A stretch of DNA of 64,000 nt from assembly GCA_021234155.1 (NCBI GenBank), contig JAJEKV010000012.1:7964448-8028447 (forward strand). The letters are read 5' to 3'. The position numbers were made by a program, and so were the translations under genes. Positions 19,568 to 31,768 of this stretch are shown here, piece after piece. Numbering within the stretch: position 1 is the first letter of the stretch; the number at the start of each line of letters is the position of its first letter. Under the pieces are notes generated by a model. The model was given only the letters and a program-made list of their open reading frames with translations, had not been told where the DNA came from and ran no database searches. Source of the DNA: Isoetes taiwanensis (Eukaryota > Streptophyta > Lycopodiopsida > Isoetales > Isoetaceae).

Positions 19568-22500
19568 ATTCACACCAACACATAACTGCCATTAACATTA
19601 ATTCTGGGAAGGGACTCGCGAGAGACACAAAACCCGCCGACTACCAAAGGACTTCCTCAACTATAAGCCTAGTCGCAGAGAGAAAGGAGAGGAACAAAAA
19701 GAGGGGTCACGGACGGAGTATCATGAGATGAGAGGAACCCAGAGAAAATAGGCGCTCTGAAGGATAGTGACGGGCATGGCGAAGGCAAGCGCCGTGGGGA
19801 GAAAGGAAACCAGGATCCGAAGAGTCTGGTTCAAGCGAGACGGAAGCTACATGTTGACGACGAACCAAAGCAGCTGAAAGCGAGGTGTGGGGAGAAAACG
19901 GTTGAAGAAGAAGAGCCGGAAGCTACCAAGTTATGACGACATCACCAATGACCCGAAAAAGGAAAGGGACATTAGAGAAAAACAATGAAAAGAAAAGCAC
20001 GCCGCCATCATTTAATCTAAGGAAGCCTACCGGATGGCATCAGCAAGAATGACTAAAAAGCCGCCATGATGACGAATCGAAGGAAGCGCCCTGGCATGCC
20101 AACGAGAACAGCAACAAGGCGATGACAAAACAAACCACGTTAATACGTACAATGCACATATGATAGGAATGCAAATCACGGACTTATGTCCGTGGATAGT
20201 TGTCTTATTTGAATACAGATTACGGACCGAAGTTTGTGAATGTGGCTACGGACTGAAGTCCGTGAATGTGGCTAGGATTCCTTCCGAACCTGTGGCCAAT
20301 ATCTAGATGGAGATAAGTCAACAAAGGAACCCTTCAACATGGATCCCCAAAAAGAATAAACAATAACGATAAATAAGAAGGAAAAATAACAAGTAACTGA
20401 GAGAATAAGGCAAAGAGGAAAAAACCTACGCATAGGAATGTAAAAATGCATAGACATAAAGATCGGACGAGAAACATGGCGAGGTTGAGTAGAGACGCAC
20501 ACCACGTAGCGAGCGTGAGAAGACGAGGACCGCCAGCAGCCGTCATGCCAATTGATGGCAAGGGGCTCCGAGATGCGCAAAAAAGCGGCAAAGGAAAATA
20601 CGACGAGAGCAGCGCGGGCCAGAGAGGAAAAAGAAACCGTGGGATGCGCGAAGTGGAGAACAAAAGAGCGTACATGCTGAGGCACGAGAGAAAAAAAGGG
20701 ACGAGGGGGACGAGCCCGACGAGAGGTAGACTGACGAGCCAAAGATGATAAAGGGAAAATGGCGAGAGAGGGAAGTTGAAAATTTGATGAAATTCGCGAA
20801 GAGGACGAGAACCAGCAGCACGAGCGAGCCGTGGGGGAGAAAGCGAAGCGGAAGGAGAAGAGCTGGAAGTGCTCGCGAATAGATCGGCGATCACCGCTGA
20901 CTGAAAAAGGAAGTGCTCGCGAATAGATTCGCGAGATCAGCCTGGACCAAAAAAAGGAAGGACATTAGGAGAACAAAAAAACAATGGAAAGAAAAGCACG
21001 CCAGCTACGAGACGAAGAAAAAGGTCGCCCCCATAAAACAAGCCCTCCACGATGACGAGTCGAAGAAGACACCCCAACAGGCGAACGAGAAGGACAACAA
21101 CGAGAAGAAAAGAAAACCATGTTAATGCAGACAAGGTAAAAATGCAGCCGGTAGCAAGACAAGTTTCCAAGGAGGAATAAGATAAAGAAGAAAACTTATC
21201 GAAGAAAGTGTGGAAGCGGCATACACCGGGCATAGGGCGCATAAAAATACGCCCTTGAGAGACAATAACAGAAAAATGAAAACCCAATAAATGTCCCCAG
21301 ATGCATAAAATGGGAAAACAAAACGGAAAACAACACGAAGAAAAAAACAAGCGAGGAGATGCATAGAGTGAATAAAATGAGGCCCACATATATGCAATCC
21401 CGCTAGAGATCAAGAACACGGAATAATGATCAAGAACCAAAGCAATAAGATGAAGAAGAAGAAACTATGCATCATAATGTGTAAAATGCATAAATATAAA
21501 AACAGACAAAGTGCAACCGAGCACAAAGGCGTCAAGAAATCGTAACGACATAGGTGGCAGCATCAAACACACAATACAGGGAATAAAAAGAAATGAAACC
21601 ACGGTAATACAGGGTACCCCCCATGAGAAGACCATAGATAGATAGGCTTGTCATTCATCACAGCAGCAGTATACAATGTGTGGAAAACTAGGGAGAGAAA
21701 GAGGGGATAGCCGACCATAGGAACAATATCGGACTACCCCCTAAAAAAGAAATGTGCCAGGGCAAAATAAAAGGGTAATGGTGACAACTTCGCATCGGGA
21801 TAAAAAACCCCGCCCTTTCGGGTTTTCGAGGAAAACCCTAATGAGAAATGGTCGCCAACAACCTTGAATGTGTTGCCTGGAGAACGGAGAGAAATGAGTT
21901 GATGGCGAACGCAAAATAGAGCACGACCCCAGCAAACGGCGAAAGCGCCCCCCGAATGTGTCCATGGAGAACCGAAGGAGAGGGGTGATGGCGAACAGAA
22001 ATAGAGCAGGACCCCAGCAGACGACGGAAAACGGCGGAATCCTGCAAGCAACACCAACAAAACTCCCAAAAAGAACACCCGTAAATGGTCAGAGAAAACA
22101 AACAACACAAGCTGCCCAAGAAGGAAAAAAGAACATAACAGAAAAAGATAGCATCACCCAGCGGGTGGAGAACCATTATGTAAAAATATGCATCACCCTC
22201 GAGGTGGAAATAAACAGCATCACCTGCAGGTGGAGAACAACACAGCAGGAGGGCGATGGAACAGAAACATAAGAATAGCAACACTCACAGGTGGAGAACA
22301 ACAAAGAGGCATGAACAACAAAAAATACAAATGAAAAAGACTCATGCGCCACCGTCAGCAGGGCGGGAAGGGAGGGAAGCCACGAGAGGAGAAGAAGAGC
22401 TGCTGTGAGAAGACGCCGATAACCGAGCCAAAACGGAAAAGGCCTAATATAGGCGCTCGTCCCTTCCCAGAATGGCGATCCGATGGCTCGGATCGATGGG
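19568..22500. repeat. Purine-rich, strand-asymmetric repeat family, copy 1
   Basis: About 2.9 kb in which the plus strand is very rich in A and G. It contains higher-order repeats: the block around 19950-20110 recurs, diverged, at about 20945-21120 (AAAAGCACGCC, CGAACGAGAA). A shorter duplication is at 21900-21943 and 21989-22033 (ACCCCAGCA). Minus-strand frames are long but low-complexity (Phe/Leu/Ser/Cys) and look like composition effects. Its right end (22390-22490) is shared with the two copies at 56.6 and 58.3 kb. The block is bracketed by inverted copies of a ~33-bp sequence (TTAATGTTAATGGYAGTTAT...) at about 19575-19602 and 22893-22922. Confidence 0.55.
20199..20275 (+). repeat. Palindromic CACGGAC...GTCCGTG repeats
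   Basis: CACGGACTTATGTCCGTGG, then two further versions (TACGGACCGAAGTTTGTGAA and TACGGACTGAAGTCCGTGAA), each followed by GTGGCTA or a similar tail. Confidence 0.6.
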
Positions 22501-22894
22501 ATTAACGCAAACCATTGCATTCCACACTTAAAAATAAAATTCCCCCTTAAACCCCCTGTGGTTTGGGTGCATATTCACACGGGGGTCACTCCGGGCATCG
22601 AGAGCTGTAGGATGAGCATATATGCCCTTTATTCCTCAATCTAGACCATACATAGAGATCCTCGTTTGTGGGGTATGCCTGTACAAGTTTTAGTATACTG
22701 TATAACACAGTTTGTAAAATACTATAAGATTTGAGACAATGTACTATATGGTGTTGATTTTGTACATGTATAACATGAATTTAGAGGCTCTCGCTGCCCT
22801 ACGTCACCCCCCGTGTGAATATGCACCCAAACCACAGGGGGTTTAAGAGGGAATTTTATTTTTAAGTGTGGAATGCAATGGTTTGCGTTAATTA
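22501..22894. mobile_element. Foldback MITE-like element (about 394 bp)
   Basis: Arms of about 90 bp, 22501-22590 and 22805-22894, are inverted copies. The left arm starts ATTAACGCAAACCATTGCAT and the right arm ends with its complement. Both contain CCCCTGTGGTTTGGGTGCA. The central 215 bp are unique and non-coding. Confidence 0.7.
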
Positions 22895-22925
22895 ATGTTA
22901 ATGGTAGTTATGTGTTGGTAGTTAT

Positions 22926-23790
22926 ACTAAAAAAATTTTTTGGCCCTCCGGGCCCTAACAAAACCAAACAAAACCAAACAAACAAACAAGCAATTTATAA
23001 CAATTGCATGTTGAAATTGAGTTATCTGACAACCTATAGTGTGATGCTAAAAATTTTTGCAGATTAAACCCCTGTTATTCGTAGTCATCCCACCCTATTG
23101 TGATTCCACCATAACTCGAAAGTTGGCATATGTTCTCGTGTCTCTTGGTCGCTCAATGAAAGATTCCATCCCAGGCCAACGGCTATACATCTTTTAACAT
23201 ATTCTTCTAATTTAGCGAATGCAAAGCAAATGGTGGAATATAGCATAGCATCCAAATAAAACTATCATACTCAGAAAAACTCGTCTTCTCATAAAAGAAT
23301 ATGCCAAATGGCTAACCCAACCTTACATCGTGGGAAAAAATTAGCATTAAGCAGAAATTGCAATGCCACAACACTACAAAATTGGTGTAGGCCCCCTTTC
23401 GCTGGACATTTCCACTTGCCTTGATTCTGGAGCCTGCCTCCAGAAAATACCAGCTCTGCTCACCTGGAATAATTGTACAAATATACAGGCTATATCACAA
23501 CCTAAACTAGCACATAATGATGTCGAAGCCGATGCATTACATCCAGTCCGGTATCTGCATCTGTTAGACTCGCACACCACAATGCCAATGTTGAGGTATA
23601 CCTATGAATCATAATTCTGCAGCTTCAAAAACCATATTCCACGTAGTCAGATCTGGTTTCTCAAAGATTCCTCACACTAATTTCAAATAGCCTCGAAATC
23701 AATGTGTCATCAATGTGTGACCAATATGCTTTGTTTTGGAACATTGTCATCTCGCCAATTTCTATCAAGCTAATGTTCATGTTTTATAAG
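22926..23790. other. Non-coding interval, nothing identified
   Basis: It contains an AAACCAAACAAAACC run at about 22965-22990 and short unrecognised frames on both strands. I cannot support a gene here. Confidence 0.3.
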
Positions 23791-23879
23791 CACTTGCCTG
23801 GATATGAACTTGTGGGTGCAGGAGCTCTTGAGGCTTCTGCAGGGGGCTACAAAATTGGACCAGGTGAAGGCGCCTGCAT

Positions 23880-24430
23880 TGGAGAGCCATGATGGCGACG
23901 ACGTCGTTTACTGAGAGAAACTGCAGATTCAGGCACAGCAGCCAAGCTGGATTGTAAATCTGGATATTGAGCTCAAATGCTTTGGCACAATCAGATACAT
24001 GAGCTGGTGTCCATGATGCCATTGTCAACTTCCAACTTGTGAATGAAACATATGGTTGAGAACGTGAGCAAGATACCCTGCCCACAGCAATAGAAACAGC
24101 ATCATCTTATTTAAGACTATCAAGTTGCATAGACAACATCAAGCAGAATGCATTTCTTGAATGTGCAAATTACAGCCGTTTAAACTATAAAAGTGTGTGA
24201 GACTGAACATTGTTCTTAAGACAAAACCAAGACTTGGACTCCTACAACCTAAATATATCAAAAGTACCATAGATACTCTCAACGAAATCCCTTTGCAGAA
24301 GAGGATTTGCCACTTGAAGAGCTTGGATCCTTGGCTTTGTGCATTCGATCAGGAGAAGCATGGCCAACCTGTGCTACAGCAGCATCCGTCTGTGGAAAAC
24401 AAGGTGTAATCTACCTTCCTTATAAACTAT
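23880..24430 (-). pseudogene. Possible C-terminal part of the polyphenol oxidase pseudogene
   Basis: Minus-strand open pieces follow the PPO block: SIAVGRVSCSRSQ near 24085, and a Ser/Lys-rich piece near 24290-24400 (DPSSSSGKSSSAKGFR then stop). Position suggests the KFDV-like end of PPO, but I cannot match motifs, so this is a guess from context. Confidence 0.2.
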
Positions 24431-24559
24431 CGGATCAGAATTACTCTGTTTTGATTATAAAAGAAGCCTTTCAAATTCGTTGTCAATCTGCAGACAGCAT
24501 GACCTGTCAAATCTTTCGATTTGGTGCTGGCAGTTGCACCAGATTCAGTGGCCCTCGCA

Positions 24560-24862
24560 GTCAGCCATTCTGTAGGCATCTCTTGATATTTATACCCTAA
24601 AGCCTCTGTTATCAACGCATCCCTGATATAAACCTGCACCAGATCACCAAATTCATCAAAAAATACAAACGAAGCATCGAGCCAATCTGTATCTTGAGGA
24701 TCCGACCTGCCTAGACTTTTTCATATCACCCAAAGCCTGTTAATGTTGCCGTGATGACCAAAGAAAATTGGATCTCCTGCTGCAAAGTACAGAGCCCCAT
24801 GTCTTCGTTATTATACATGACAGAATTATCTGCCCCGGACCAAACATGAACATAACCCTAAA
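24560..24862 (-). pseudogene. Polyphenol oxidase (tyrosinase) pseudogene, CuB and DWL region
   Basis: PPO oxidises phenols to quinones with a binuclear copper centre. The minus strand reads YVHVWSGADN...NNEDMG, then in a shifted frame FAAGDPIFFGHHGNINRLW, the CuB copper site with its two adjacent His. PPO1_DWL-type sequence follows (DTDWLDASFVFFDEFGDLV, IRDAL, LGYKYQEMPTEWL). Two lesions are clear: a one-base loss near 24797 between EDMG and ALYFAAGD, and a TGA at 24721-24723 where the family has Trp. An acceptor-like TTTAG|GG lies just upstream. The CuA half was not found in the window. Confidence 0.75.
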
Positions 24863-25869
24863 CACATAAACCCTAAAATGGGTTATCTCGAGCCTTGCAT
24901 GTCGAGCAGAATGTGATAAGAAAATACAATTTAAAAAAGAAATATATGATATGTGGGTCTAAATCAAACCATTGGATATAGACATCAAAATTAGTTCAAG
25001 CATATGCGCACTCTAGATATACTAATTAGTATGCCTCATCAAATACATCCATGAAATCGTATAAAAACCTTAGGAAAAAAAGTACAAAAATACAAAAGAA
25101 ACCCCCTGTTATTATGCTACATATTTGTTAGAGTTGTGTTGAAGGGGTATTAAAGTTGCCTATGAAATATTCATATATGTGCCCTTTTGTTTTATGGTGC
25201 ATCCTTGCTCTATTGTTAGAGTCTGCCCATCTAAAAATATAGAAATGTGGGTCCTATAATTGTTGGAAACCTCTAAATGAATTTCATGTACATGTCTGTA
25301 GTGTTTTATAATATGTTACTTAGAAGTTAAATTTTCTAAGCTTGATGGACATGTGGTGTGGAACTTGTAAATGATAAGCCAATGATAAGAAAAGAGAACA
25401 TTAATAATGAAGTACTCGAAGAACAGTTTATAGTACTGTAAAAGAGGCAATTTCGTCCTCTAGGAATGGTTCCATATAGTGCCAAATAGAAGCTCATGCA
25501 TCAAAAGCTCTAATATAACTTACTATTTGAGTGAAACATCTTTGAGACAAACTGCACTGTAGGGGCTTGTTAGGATATTCTTCCATAAATTGCAAAGTCA
25601 GTTCCTGGAAAGGAAAAATAGAGTATGTATTTGAACAAAAGAGGGACCATTGCTAAAATGTCTTAAGGTCTCTGCAGAGGACTGCAATGCTACGGGTTTT
25701 GCAGTTCTTTTAGAAGCTCTTACTACCAAGGTAGAAATCTTTATTTCTTCTGCCATGAATTAGCTGCTTAAATTGTCCATTTCGCCTATCAATCGCAATC
25801 GATTCTCTGCTTACATAAAGAAATCAAAGAGGAAATAAGATATACAAATGGATTTCTTGGGTGCACTCA
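24863..25869. other. Non-coding interval containing an intact copy of a repeat
   Basis: 25137-25206 holds the uninterrupted form of the sequence split by the LINE at 18901. The rest is AT-rich without recognisable genes. Confidence 0.4.
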
Positions 25870-27110
25870 TTGGTAGTACACTCATTGTTATTGTTTATCC
25901 ACATAACAAAGGATTGATTTTGACTCTACTGTATTAAGATACATCATAGGAGAATGAAATAAACTGCTATACCATCATTCATTATATCATACAATTTACA
26001 ACATATTACCTCATTTGCTATTGCTTAGCTCAGCTTTTCAAACTGCAATGCTAACCTATTGTGAAGATTGTCTTCTCACATCACTGGTAGACAATGCTAG
26101 TTCTATCTTCTCCAATTTGTAGCAATAGTATGAATTTCGATAAAGTGGAAGCACGACCATAATTATTTCCATGGCTTTTTTACCATGGAGAAATGATGCC
26201 AGCTTAGCTCTAGATGTGGGTCGCATGGGCATAGGGGTTGCATCTCTGGATTTCCCTCATCAGCCTTCTTCAAACATTCACGTGGCAACCAAGTAATTGT
26301 GGTGCCAATGCAAGGGAAGAAAGAACAGATAGAGCCATTCATTTTCTTTCTCATGCCAATAGCTTAGACAATAATTCTGCAATGGGCACATTGCAGTTAA
26401 ACTTCTATATATATTGACCCTGAAAGAGAGATTCAAAATTTGAGGCATGCTGGACACAAAACCTGGTTTGTTGCAGTGCTAAGAGAAACATGTTTATCTC
26501 GTGTTGAGTTTGCAACTACTTATAACAAACTATCGCTTTCGTTCTCCAAATCTGCAAGGTAGTACACTCGTTGTTATTGTTTGTCCACATAATAATAATT
26601 GATTTTGAATCTGCTATATTAAAATAAATCATAAGAGAATGAAATAAACTGCAATATCGTCATTCATTATTTCATACATATTGCAACACATTACCTCATT
26701 TGTTATTGGGGTTGGATCAGCTTTTGAAACTGTAGCAAATGCTAACATGTTGTGAAGATTTATTGTCTTCTCATTGGTAGAGACTCCTGTTCTATTTTCT
26801 CCAATTTCTAGCCAGAGTCTGAATTTCAGTAAAGTGGAAGCACGTTTATAATCATCTTCAAAAGGGAAAGAGCAGATAGAACCATACGTTTCTTTTTCAT
26901 ACAGCTAATAGACAATAAATCTCCAATGAGCCCATTGCAGTTAATGCTCTATACATATACACCCTGAGAGGGATTCAAAATTTCAAGCATGCTGGATATA
27001 AAACCTGATTTGTTGCAGTTCTAAGAGAAACATGTTTGCTCACGTTGAGCTTGCAACTACTCACCACAAACCATCACTTTCGTTCTCCAAATCTGCAATG
27101 TGAGCTTGTA
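25870..27110. repeat. Tandem duplication of an ~690-bp AT-rich unit
   Basis: Copy 1 (about 25870-26560) and copy 2 (about 26560-27110) align through phrases such as GAATGAAATAAACTGC, ACATTACCTCATTTG and AAAGTGGAAGCACG. Both run on through TTGCAGTTAA and AAACATGTTT. Copy 2 is shorter by internal deletion. No coding sequence is visible. Confidence 0.7.
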
Positions 27111-28384
27111 GTAAAAATGGTGTGTATACTCCTGTGGAGATGCAGGGCGTACATGATAGGGCATCAGAGGCATTCTAGACCAGAGGAAAGACGAAAATGA
27201 GGATGCTCTAGCGCAAATATGCTACAGGGAGCTCTGCCGTTGATTCACATACTCAAAGACAGCCGTTGGATCTAGGGTCAGGCTTGCTTAAGTAGCCTCT
27301 CAGCCTGTTTGAAAACACTACAGAAAAATCTAGGGCAAGCGAAAGAGAGCCATACCCAAGAGTTCCAAAAGAAAAGAACAACCTCTATAGAACCAAGAGC
27401 TACCATAACCAAGAGCTCCACCGCCAGGCCTACGTAAGCAACCTCACGGTCTGTTTGAAAATACTGTCAAAAAATCTAGAGCAAGTCACCCAGAGTGGTA
27501 TTTCTTAATGTAGAGTGGTATTTCTGAATGAAGTCTGAAGCATCTGCCGACACAATTGAAATTTCCTGACTATTCAAGAAAACAAAGGTTGACATTCTGT
27601 CATGAGTAGCTAGCACATGCACCTAGAACATGCACATAGAAGAAGATACAACTTCACATATTTTAAATTTGCTGCCTACACAACACTTTACACTGAAATT
27701 ATCAACCAACTGAACAGAAATAAGACCCAAAAGTTAGAATACCTTTGCGTTTGGTTGTCATATTGGTCTATAGCAATCCTGCAAAAACCTTCGTAATATG
27801 CAGCACAGGTTGGATCTGCATAAAGGGGCGGTGCAAATGTACCAGAAAAATATAATGTTAGAAAGAAAACTCAATGAAGTGGCACTAAACATGATCCCAT
27901 TTTTTAGTAAACTGACCATTTCCCGGCATTGTGACTTAGCATCCGCTTGACATTTTAGCCCAATTTTACTCTTTCTACAAATTGAAGTACAAAAGAGAAC
28001 TTTTCAAGCTGTGGTTTAAAACAACAAATATAGTACCTTCCAGTTTCAGTATCCTTAAGATTCAAAAGATGAGCAACGCTGGCAAGGGTTTGAGTTGTTG
28101 TAACTCCGCTTTAAGATAAGTGCACGAACTCTGGCAGATATAAAGGTTGTGTCAATAAATTTGTTCTAGAAACGAAAAAAATCGCTTTCAAGGTAACGAC
28201 AGAAGTCTTTTTAAACATTTGCAAAATCCACATACCTTGAAGGCAGAATTCTACCAGCCATCTAAGTTCGGTTCTGGGGAATATATTTTTCTGGTGCAAG
28301 GAACTTGGAGGGAGATTTCAACAGGTAAATATATATCCACTACGTACCAAACATTTCTTTGGTTGCAGCATGTTAAAAACGCTC
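27111..28384. other. Non-coding interval upstream of the En/Spm-like gene
   Basis: Two related phrases, TTTGAAAACACTACAGAAAAATC (about 27309) and TTTGAAAATACTGTCAAAAAATC (about 27451), mark a minor duplication. No gene is identified. Confidence 0.3.
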
Positions 28385-30795
28385 ATTCTCTCATTACTTC
28401 CCAGGTCAAGAAGTAGTGGAGCAACGGACTCACAACGTTCAAGATCGCGACGACGACATGAATCATCACAGGGTTCGGGATCCCAAGAACATCGTGAATC
28501 ACCTGACTTGGAGAGGTCCGGATCCCGACGACGTCGTGTCACTGAAGAAGAGCGTCCATTTCGCTTTGTTTTAGACACGTAAGTCTGCGGGTGATTTGGC
28601 CCCGAATATACCCGACTATCATAATAATAATAATTTTTTGATGAAAGTTATGTGAACATATTATTTAAGATATCAACCTTAAATATTAGTACTTTGTCAT
28701 CTAAATTTGTTGTTTTGTTCATTCTCTTCACTTAGAATAAATTGTAAAGTGCTCAAAAGTTTCCTATCGGGACGGGATATGTATATTGACGGTAGACATA
28801 AACACGCTTTTATATACCCACCATTTATGCTTCAGGCAGGGATCAAAATTCAAAATAATGTTGGTTATATACTGCAAACCTACTTACAAAATTTGGTTTT
28901 CCAATGCAAACCATCTTCTAAAATCTGGTTTTCAACCTCTTCTATGACGAGTACTAGACCATGTCTCAAATACATCATCCCAGTTGACGTCCTTCTGTAA
29001 TGTGTACTCAATTCTAAGCAATATATGTGCATCCAAAGTATTCAAGCACATTTGGTTTCTCAAAGCTGTCTCATCATCTAATTTTTCTTCTACTCCAAAG
29101 AGCTATCCCTTTCTTCATCCCTTTCTTTATTCCTGTCTTGATTGTTTATTCTTCCGATGCAATCTTCTTCTTCTGCTGATACATAAGCCTTATTCCAATA
29201 AGAAAACAGTGTGCTCTTAGCCATACTAAGAAATAGTGATGCTGGAAGAACTGATTCTACTACATGAACAGGTGCCAAAGACCATATCGATTATGCTTCA
29301 TATAAGCCATTTTCATAATCAATTCTTCCGTTCTACAATCCAGGTCGCCGCCAGTGAAAATTGATGCAGAAATTTATATCTGCAATAGCACAAATATGAA
29401 ACATACATATGACATGATGAGCGGATGTGGATTGTCTGAGGCTGATGTGCCGCTAAAGCCTGATGGGCACAAAAAATTGGGGCAAAAAATGTTCGACCTT
29501 TTTGGTGGAAAAAAAAGGACGTATCTATATTATTGCAAAAAACTTATTGCTATAAATAGAACTTATATGAGGCCTTTCTTTGAAAAAGGAATATTCAAGG
29601 AATATTACTGAAACCCATTCCCCAAAAATTGGTTTTCAGATGTAAACCTTGTCCTATACTTTGGTTCTCAGCTGCAAACCAATAGTTAAATGTTGGTAGT
29701 CCCTGCAACCCAATCAACCCAATTGGGTTGCAATTTTGCTCCCTGGCTTCAGGGACGATCTTCCTAAGAGGGATGATGAGGGAAGTGTCTTTTATACTAC
29801 ACTGAGGGATGCGGTCTCAAATAATATCTCTCGTTTATGGCCTCCCCGCGGTATAGGGGAGTGGCCTGGCGCTTATGACCAACGCGAAATAGAGAGCGTC
29901 AAAAATAAAATGAAACAGAGTTTCCCAGAGATAGAAAAAGCAAAGAGGTTTAACTGGAAGAAGCTCACTTCGATGATGGGCGAGCTTCTACGAAAAAGGA
30001 GGTACATGACCTAGTCATAGTCTTGTTTTTATTATTTTAATATTGCGGTGATCTATCGATTTATGTCAAAGGCAAAGAGTGGTCAGTGAAGAAGACGACT
30101 TGCAAAAAAGTTGGAGGCGATTGGTCAAAAGTCCCTAAACCACTTAATCTCCACAAGGAAGATATCAAGGTATTTCTTATTTTTTTTGCCATTCGTTCAC
30201 TTTAACTTGTGATAATGTTGTGTGCCTTGCAATCAGATTGCATTCGAACGTGCAAAGGATCCAGAACAGAAACGTAGAGCTCGGACTGACAAAGCAACTG
30301 CAAGTGAACGAACTCCGTCTCATTTGGGCACCGGCGGTCGGAAAGGGTTTCACCATAGATTCGTAAAAGCTATATTAGTTCACATTAATTTTAATAAGAA
30401 CTTTAAATGTCATTAGCTAATACTCATCATATTGTCATAGACCTGGCTATACGGGTTTCCCCCTAGCAAGGATCACGTACAAATAGCCACTAGTCGTGGA
30501 GCTATTTATCTGTATCAACAGTTATACGAAGAGGGAACTGTCCTACATCACGGGAATGCCAATGTGCGTTGCAAAAAATTATTATAATTCTATGAACTAC
30601 ATTAATGCCATATTCTTTTGGTTTTTATAGGAAGCAGTGGAGGAGATGAACCAAGCCCTAGACGAGGACGCGGGGCGGGGGGTCGGCGAGGGATCTGCAA
30701 ACTATGGTGGAGAGCCATCCAATCACAACCCTGAAGATGAGGGTCAGAGGGGTACTTACTCAGATGACTACTCCACCGAATCTGACAGAGATTAG
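28385..30795 (+). pseudogene. En/Spm (Ptta-type) transposon-associated multi-exon gene
   Basis: Exons I can support: about 28385-28579 (RS-rich, ends FRFVLDT before GTAAGT); about 28732-28850 (VLKSFLSGRDMYIDG); about 29345-29470; 29751-30001 (FNWKKLTSMMGELLRKRR); about 30071-30169 (KKTTCKKVGGDWSKVPKP); 30237-30362 (FERAKDPEQKRRART, THLGTGGRKGF-type motif); 30441-30563 (ATSRGAIYLYQQLYEEG); and 30631-30795 (acidic tail to TAG). The last four share phase and clean GT-AG borders. The KVPKP, HLGxGGRKGF and acidic C-terminal pattern match the plant Ptta/En/Spm 'transposase' family (from memory). Joins among the earlier exons are not all in frame, so it may be decayed. Confidence 0.55.
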
Positions 30796-31361
30796 CTCTA
30801 GGCTAAAAGGGTGGATACTCCCCTTAACGAGTCTTTTGTGATTATTTCAAAATATAAATACAATTCACGATTTGCAATTAAAAAAGAAGGTGACATGCCC
30901 TTTTGCTTCTTGTACATCATATTATTATAATGATCTAAGCCAAACATTTTTTTTTTTTTTTTTTTTTTTTTTTTCCCCTAGACGTCGCATGCGACGTATC
31001 CACGTGGCCTTTTTATTGCCACGTGGATTTTTCATTACACGTGGCTTTCTTTAATTACACATGGACTTTCAATTTTTTTTTTACTTGACGTCGCATGCGA
31101 CGTATACACGTGGCTTTTTACAGCACACGTGGATTTTTTTGATATTCCACGTAAATATTTTTATAAATAGTACACGTGGCTGCGACGTCTAGTATACGTC
31201 GCATGCGACATCTGTGTCACGTCTGTAGACGTCGCATGCGACGCACGTCGCATGCGACGTGTCTCTAGCGACGTCTGTGTCACGTCTACGTGGTCAGACG
31301 TCGCATAGATGTGACCCAGACATCGCTAGTGACGTCGCTAAATGACCTTTCTCCTGTTGTG
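30796..31361. mobile_element. 3' subterminal region and probable terminus of a CACTA-like element
   Basis: After a 30-base T run, the DNA holds an array of ACGTCGCATGCGACGT palindromes and CACGTGG motifs, ending ...AAATGACCTTTCTCCTGTTGTG at 31361. Read inward the end is CACAACAGGAGAAAGG followed by TTTAGCGACG, similar to CACTA-element ends (CACTACAAGAAA...TTTAGCGACG). Position directly after the En/Spm-like gene supports this. I could not find the partner end in the window. Confidence 0.5.
30982..31260. repeat. Array of 16-bp palindromes ACGTCGCATGCGACGT
   Basis: Copies at 30982-30997, 31088-31103, 31196-31211 (one change), 31229-31244 (one change) and 31245-31260; the last two are adjacent. 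Between them lie repeated CACGTGG (G-box-like) and GTGTCACGTCT motifs. Clustered subterminal repeats are where En/Spm TNPA-type proteins bind. Confidence 0.85.
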
Positions 31362-31429
31362 CTACTGGGGAGTCAGAGAAGAAGAGAAAACAGAGAAAAT
31401 GAAATCCATTAGTGGAGGATTCTGCTAGG

Positions 31430-31768
31430 CCCAAGATCAGGATTACCCAAAACACAGACATATCTAAATTGCACGAAATCTTGGATAACCTGGATGTCAA
31501 GAGCTACGTGGAAAGAATTTAGAAAATGAAAAAACTTTTGGAGTTGATGCAAAAAGGTATTGATGCCTTCGAACTTACATTTGAAAAGCTAGAGACGCTA
31601 AACAAATCGCTTGATGGCATGTTGCCTTTTTTGACAGACAAGTCCACTTTTGAATGTATGGAATTTGAAAATATGGAGCAAGATGAAATGGAGATAGGTG
31701 GAGCACAGGAACACAACCTTCCTTGCAAAAAATCTAAAAATATTCCATCCTTCCGAGTTTGCAAGTGA
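31430..31768 (+). pseudogene. Degraded unrecognised coding fragment
   Basis: An almost open frame (IRITQNTDISKLHEILDNLD, one stop near 31518, then MKKLLELMQKGIDAFELTFE) ends at 31768. It is predicted to be helical, with heptad-like Leu spacing. No family is recognised. Confidence 0.3.

Noticed and set aside
20272-22284. Long minus-strand hydrophobic ORFs (Phe/Leu/Ser/Cys-rich)
   Set aside because: They follow from the purine-rich plus strand; several frames are open at once, with no domain or codon pattern.
27316-27330. CACTACAGAAAAATC as the 5' end of the CACTA-like element
   Set aside because: It does not match the right terminus (CACAACAGGAGAAAGG) and recurs in altered form at 27458, so it is probably a local duplication.
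28370-28582. SR-protein-like splicing factor
   Set aside because: Only a short RS-rich stretch without an RRM; it fits the low-complexity N-terminal region of the En/Spm-associated gene.
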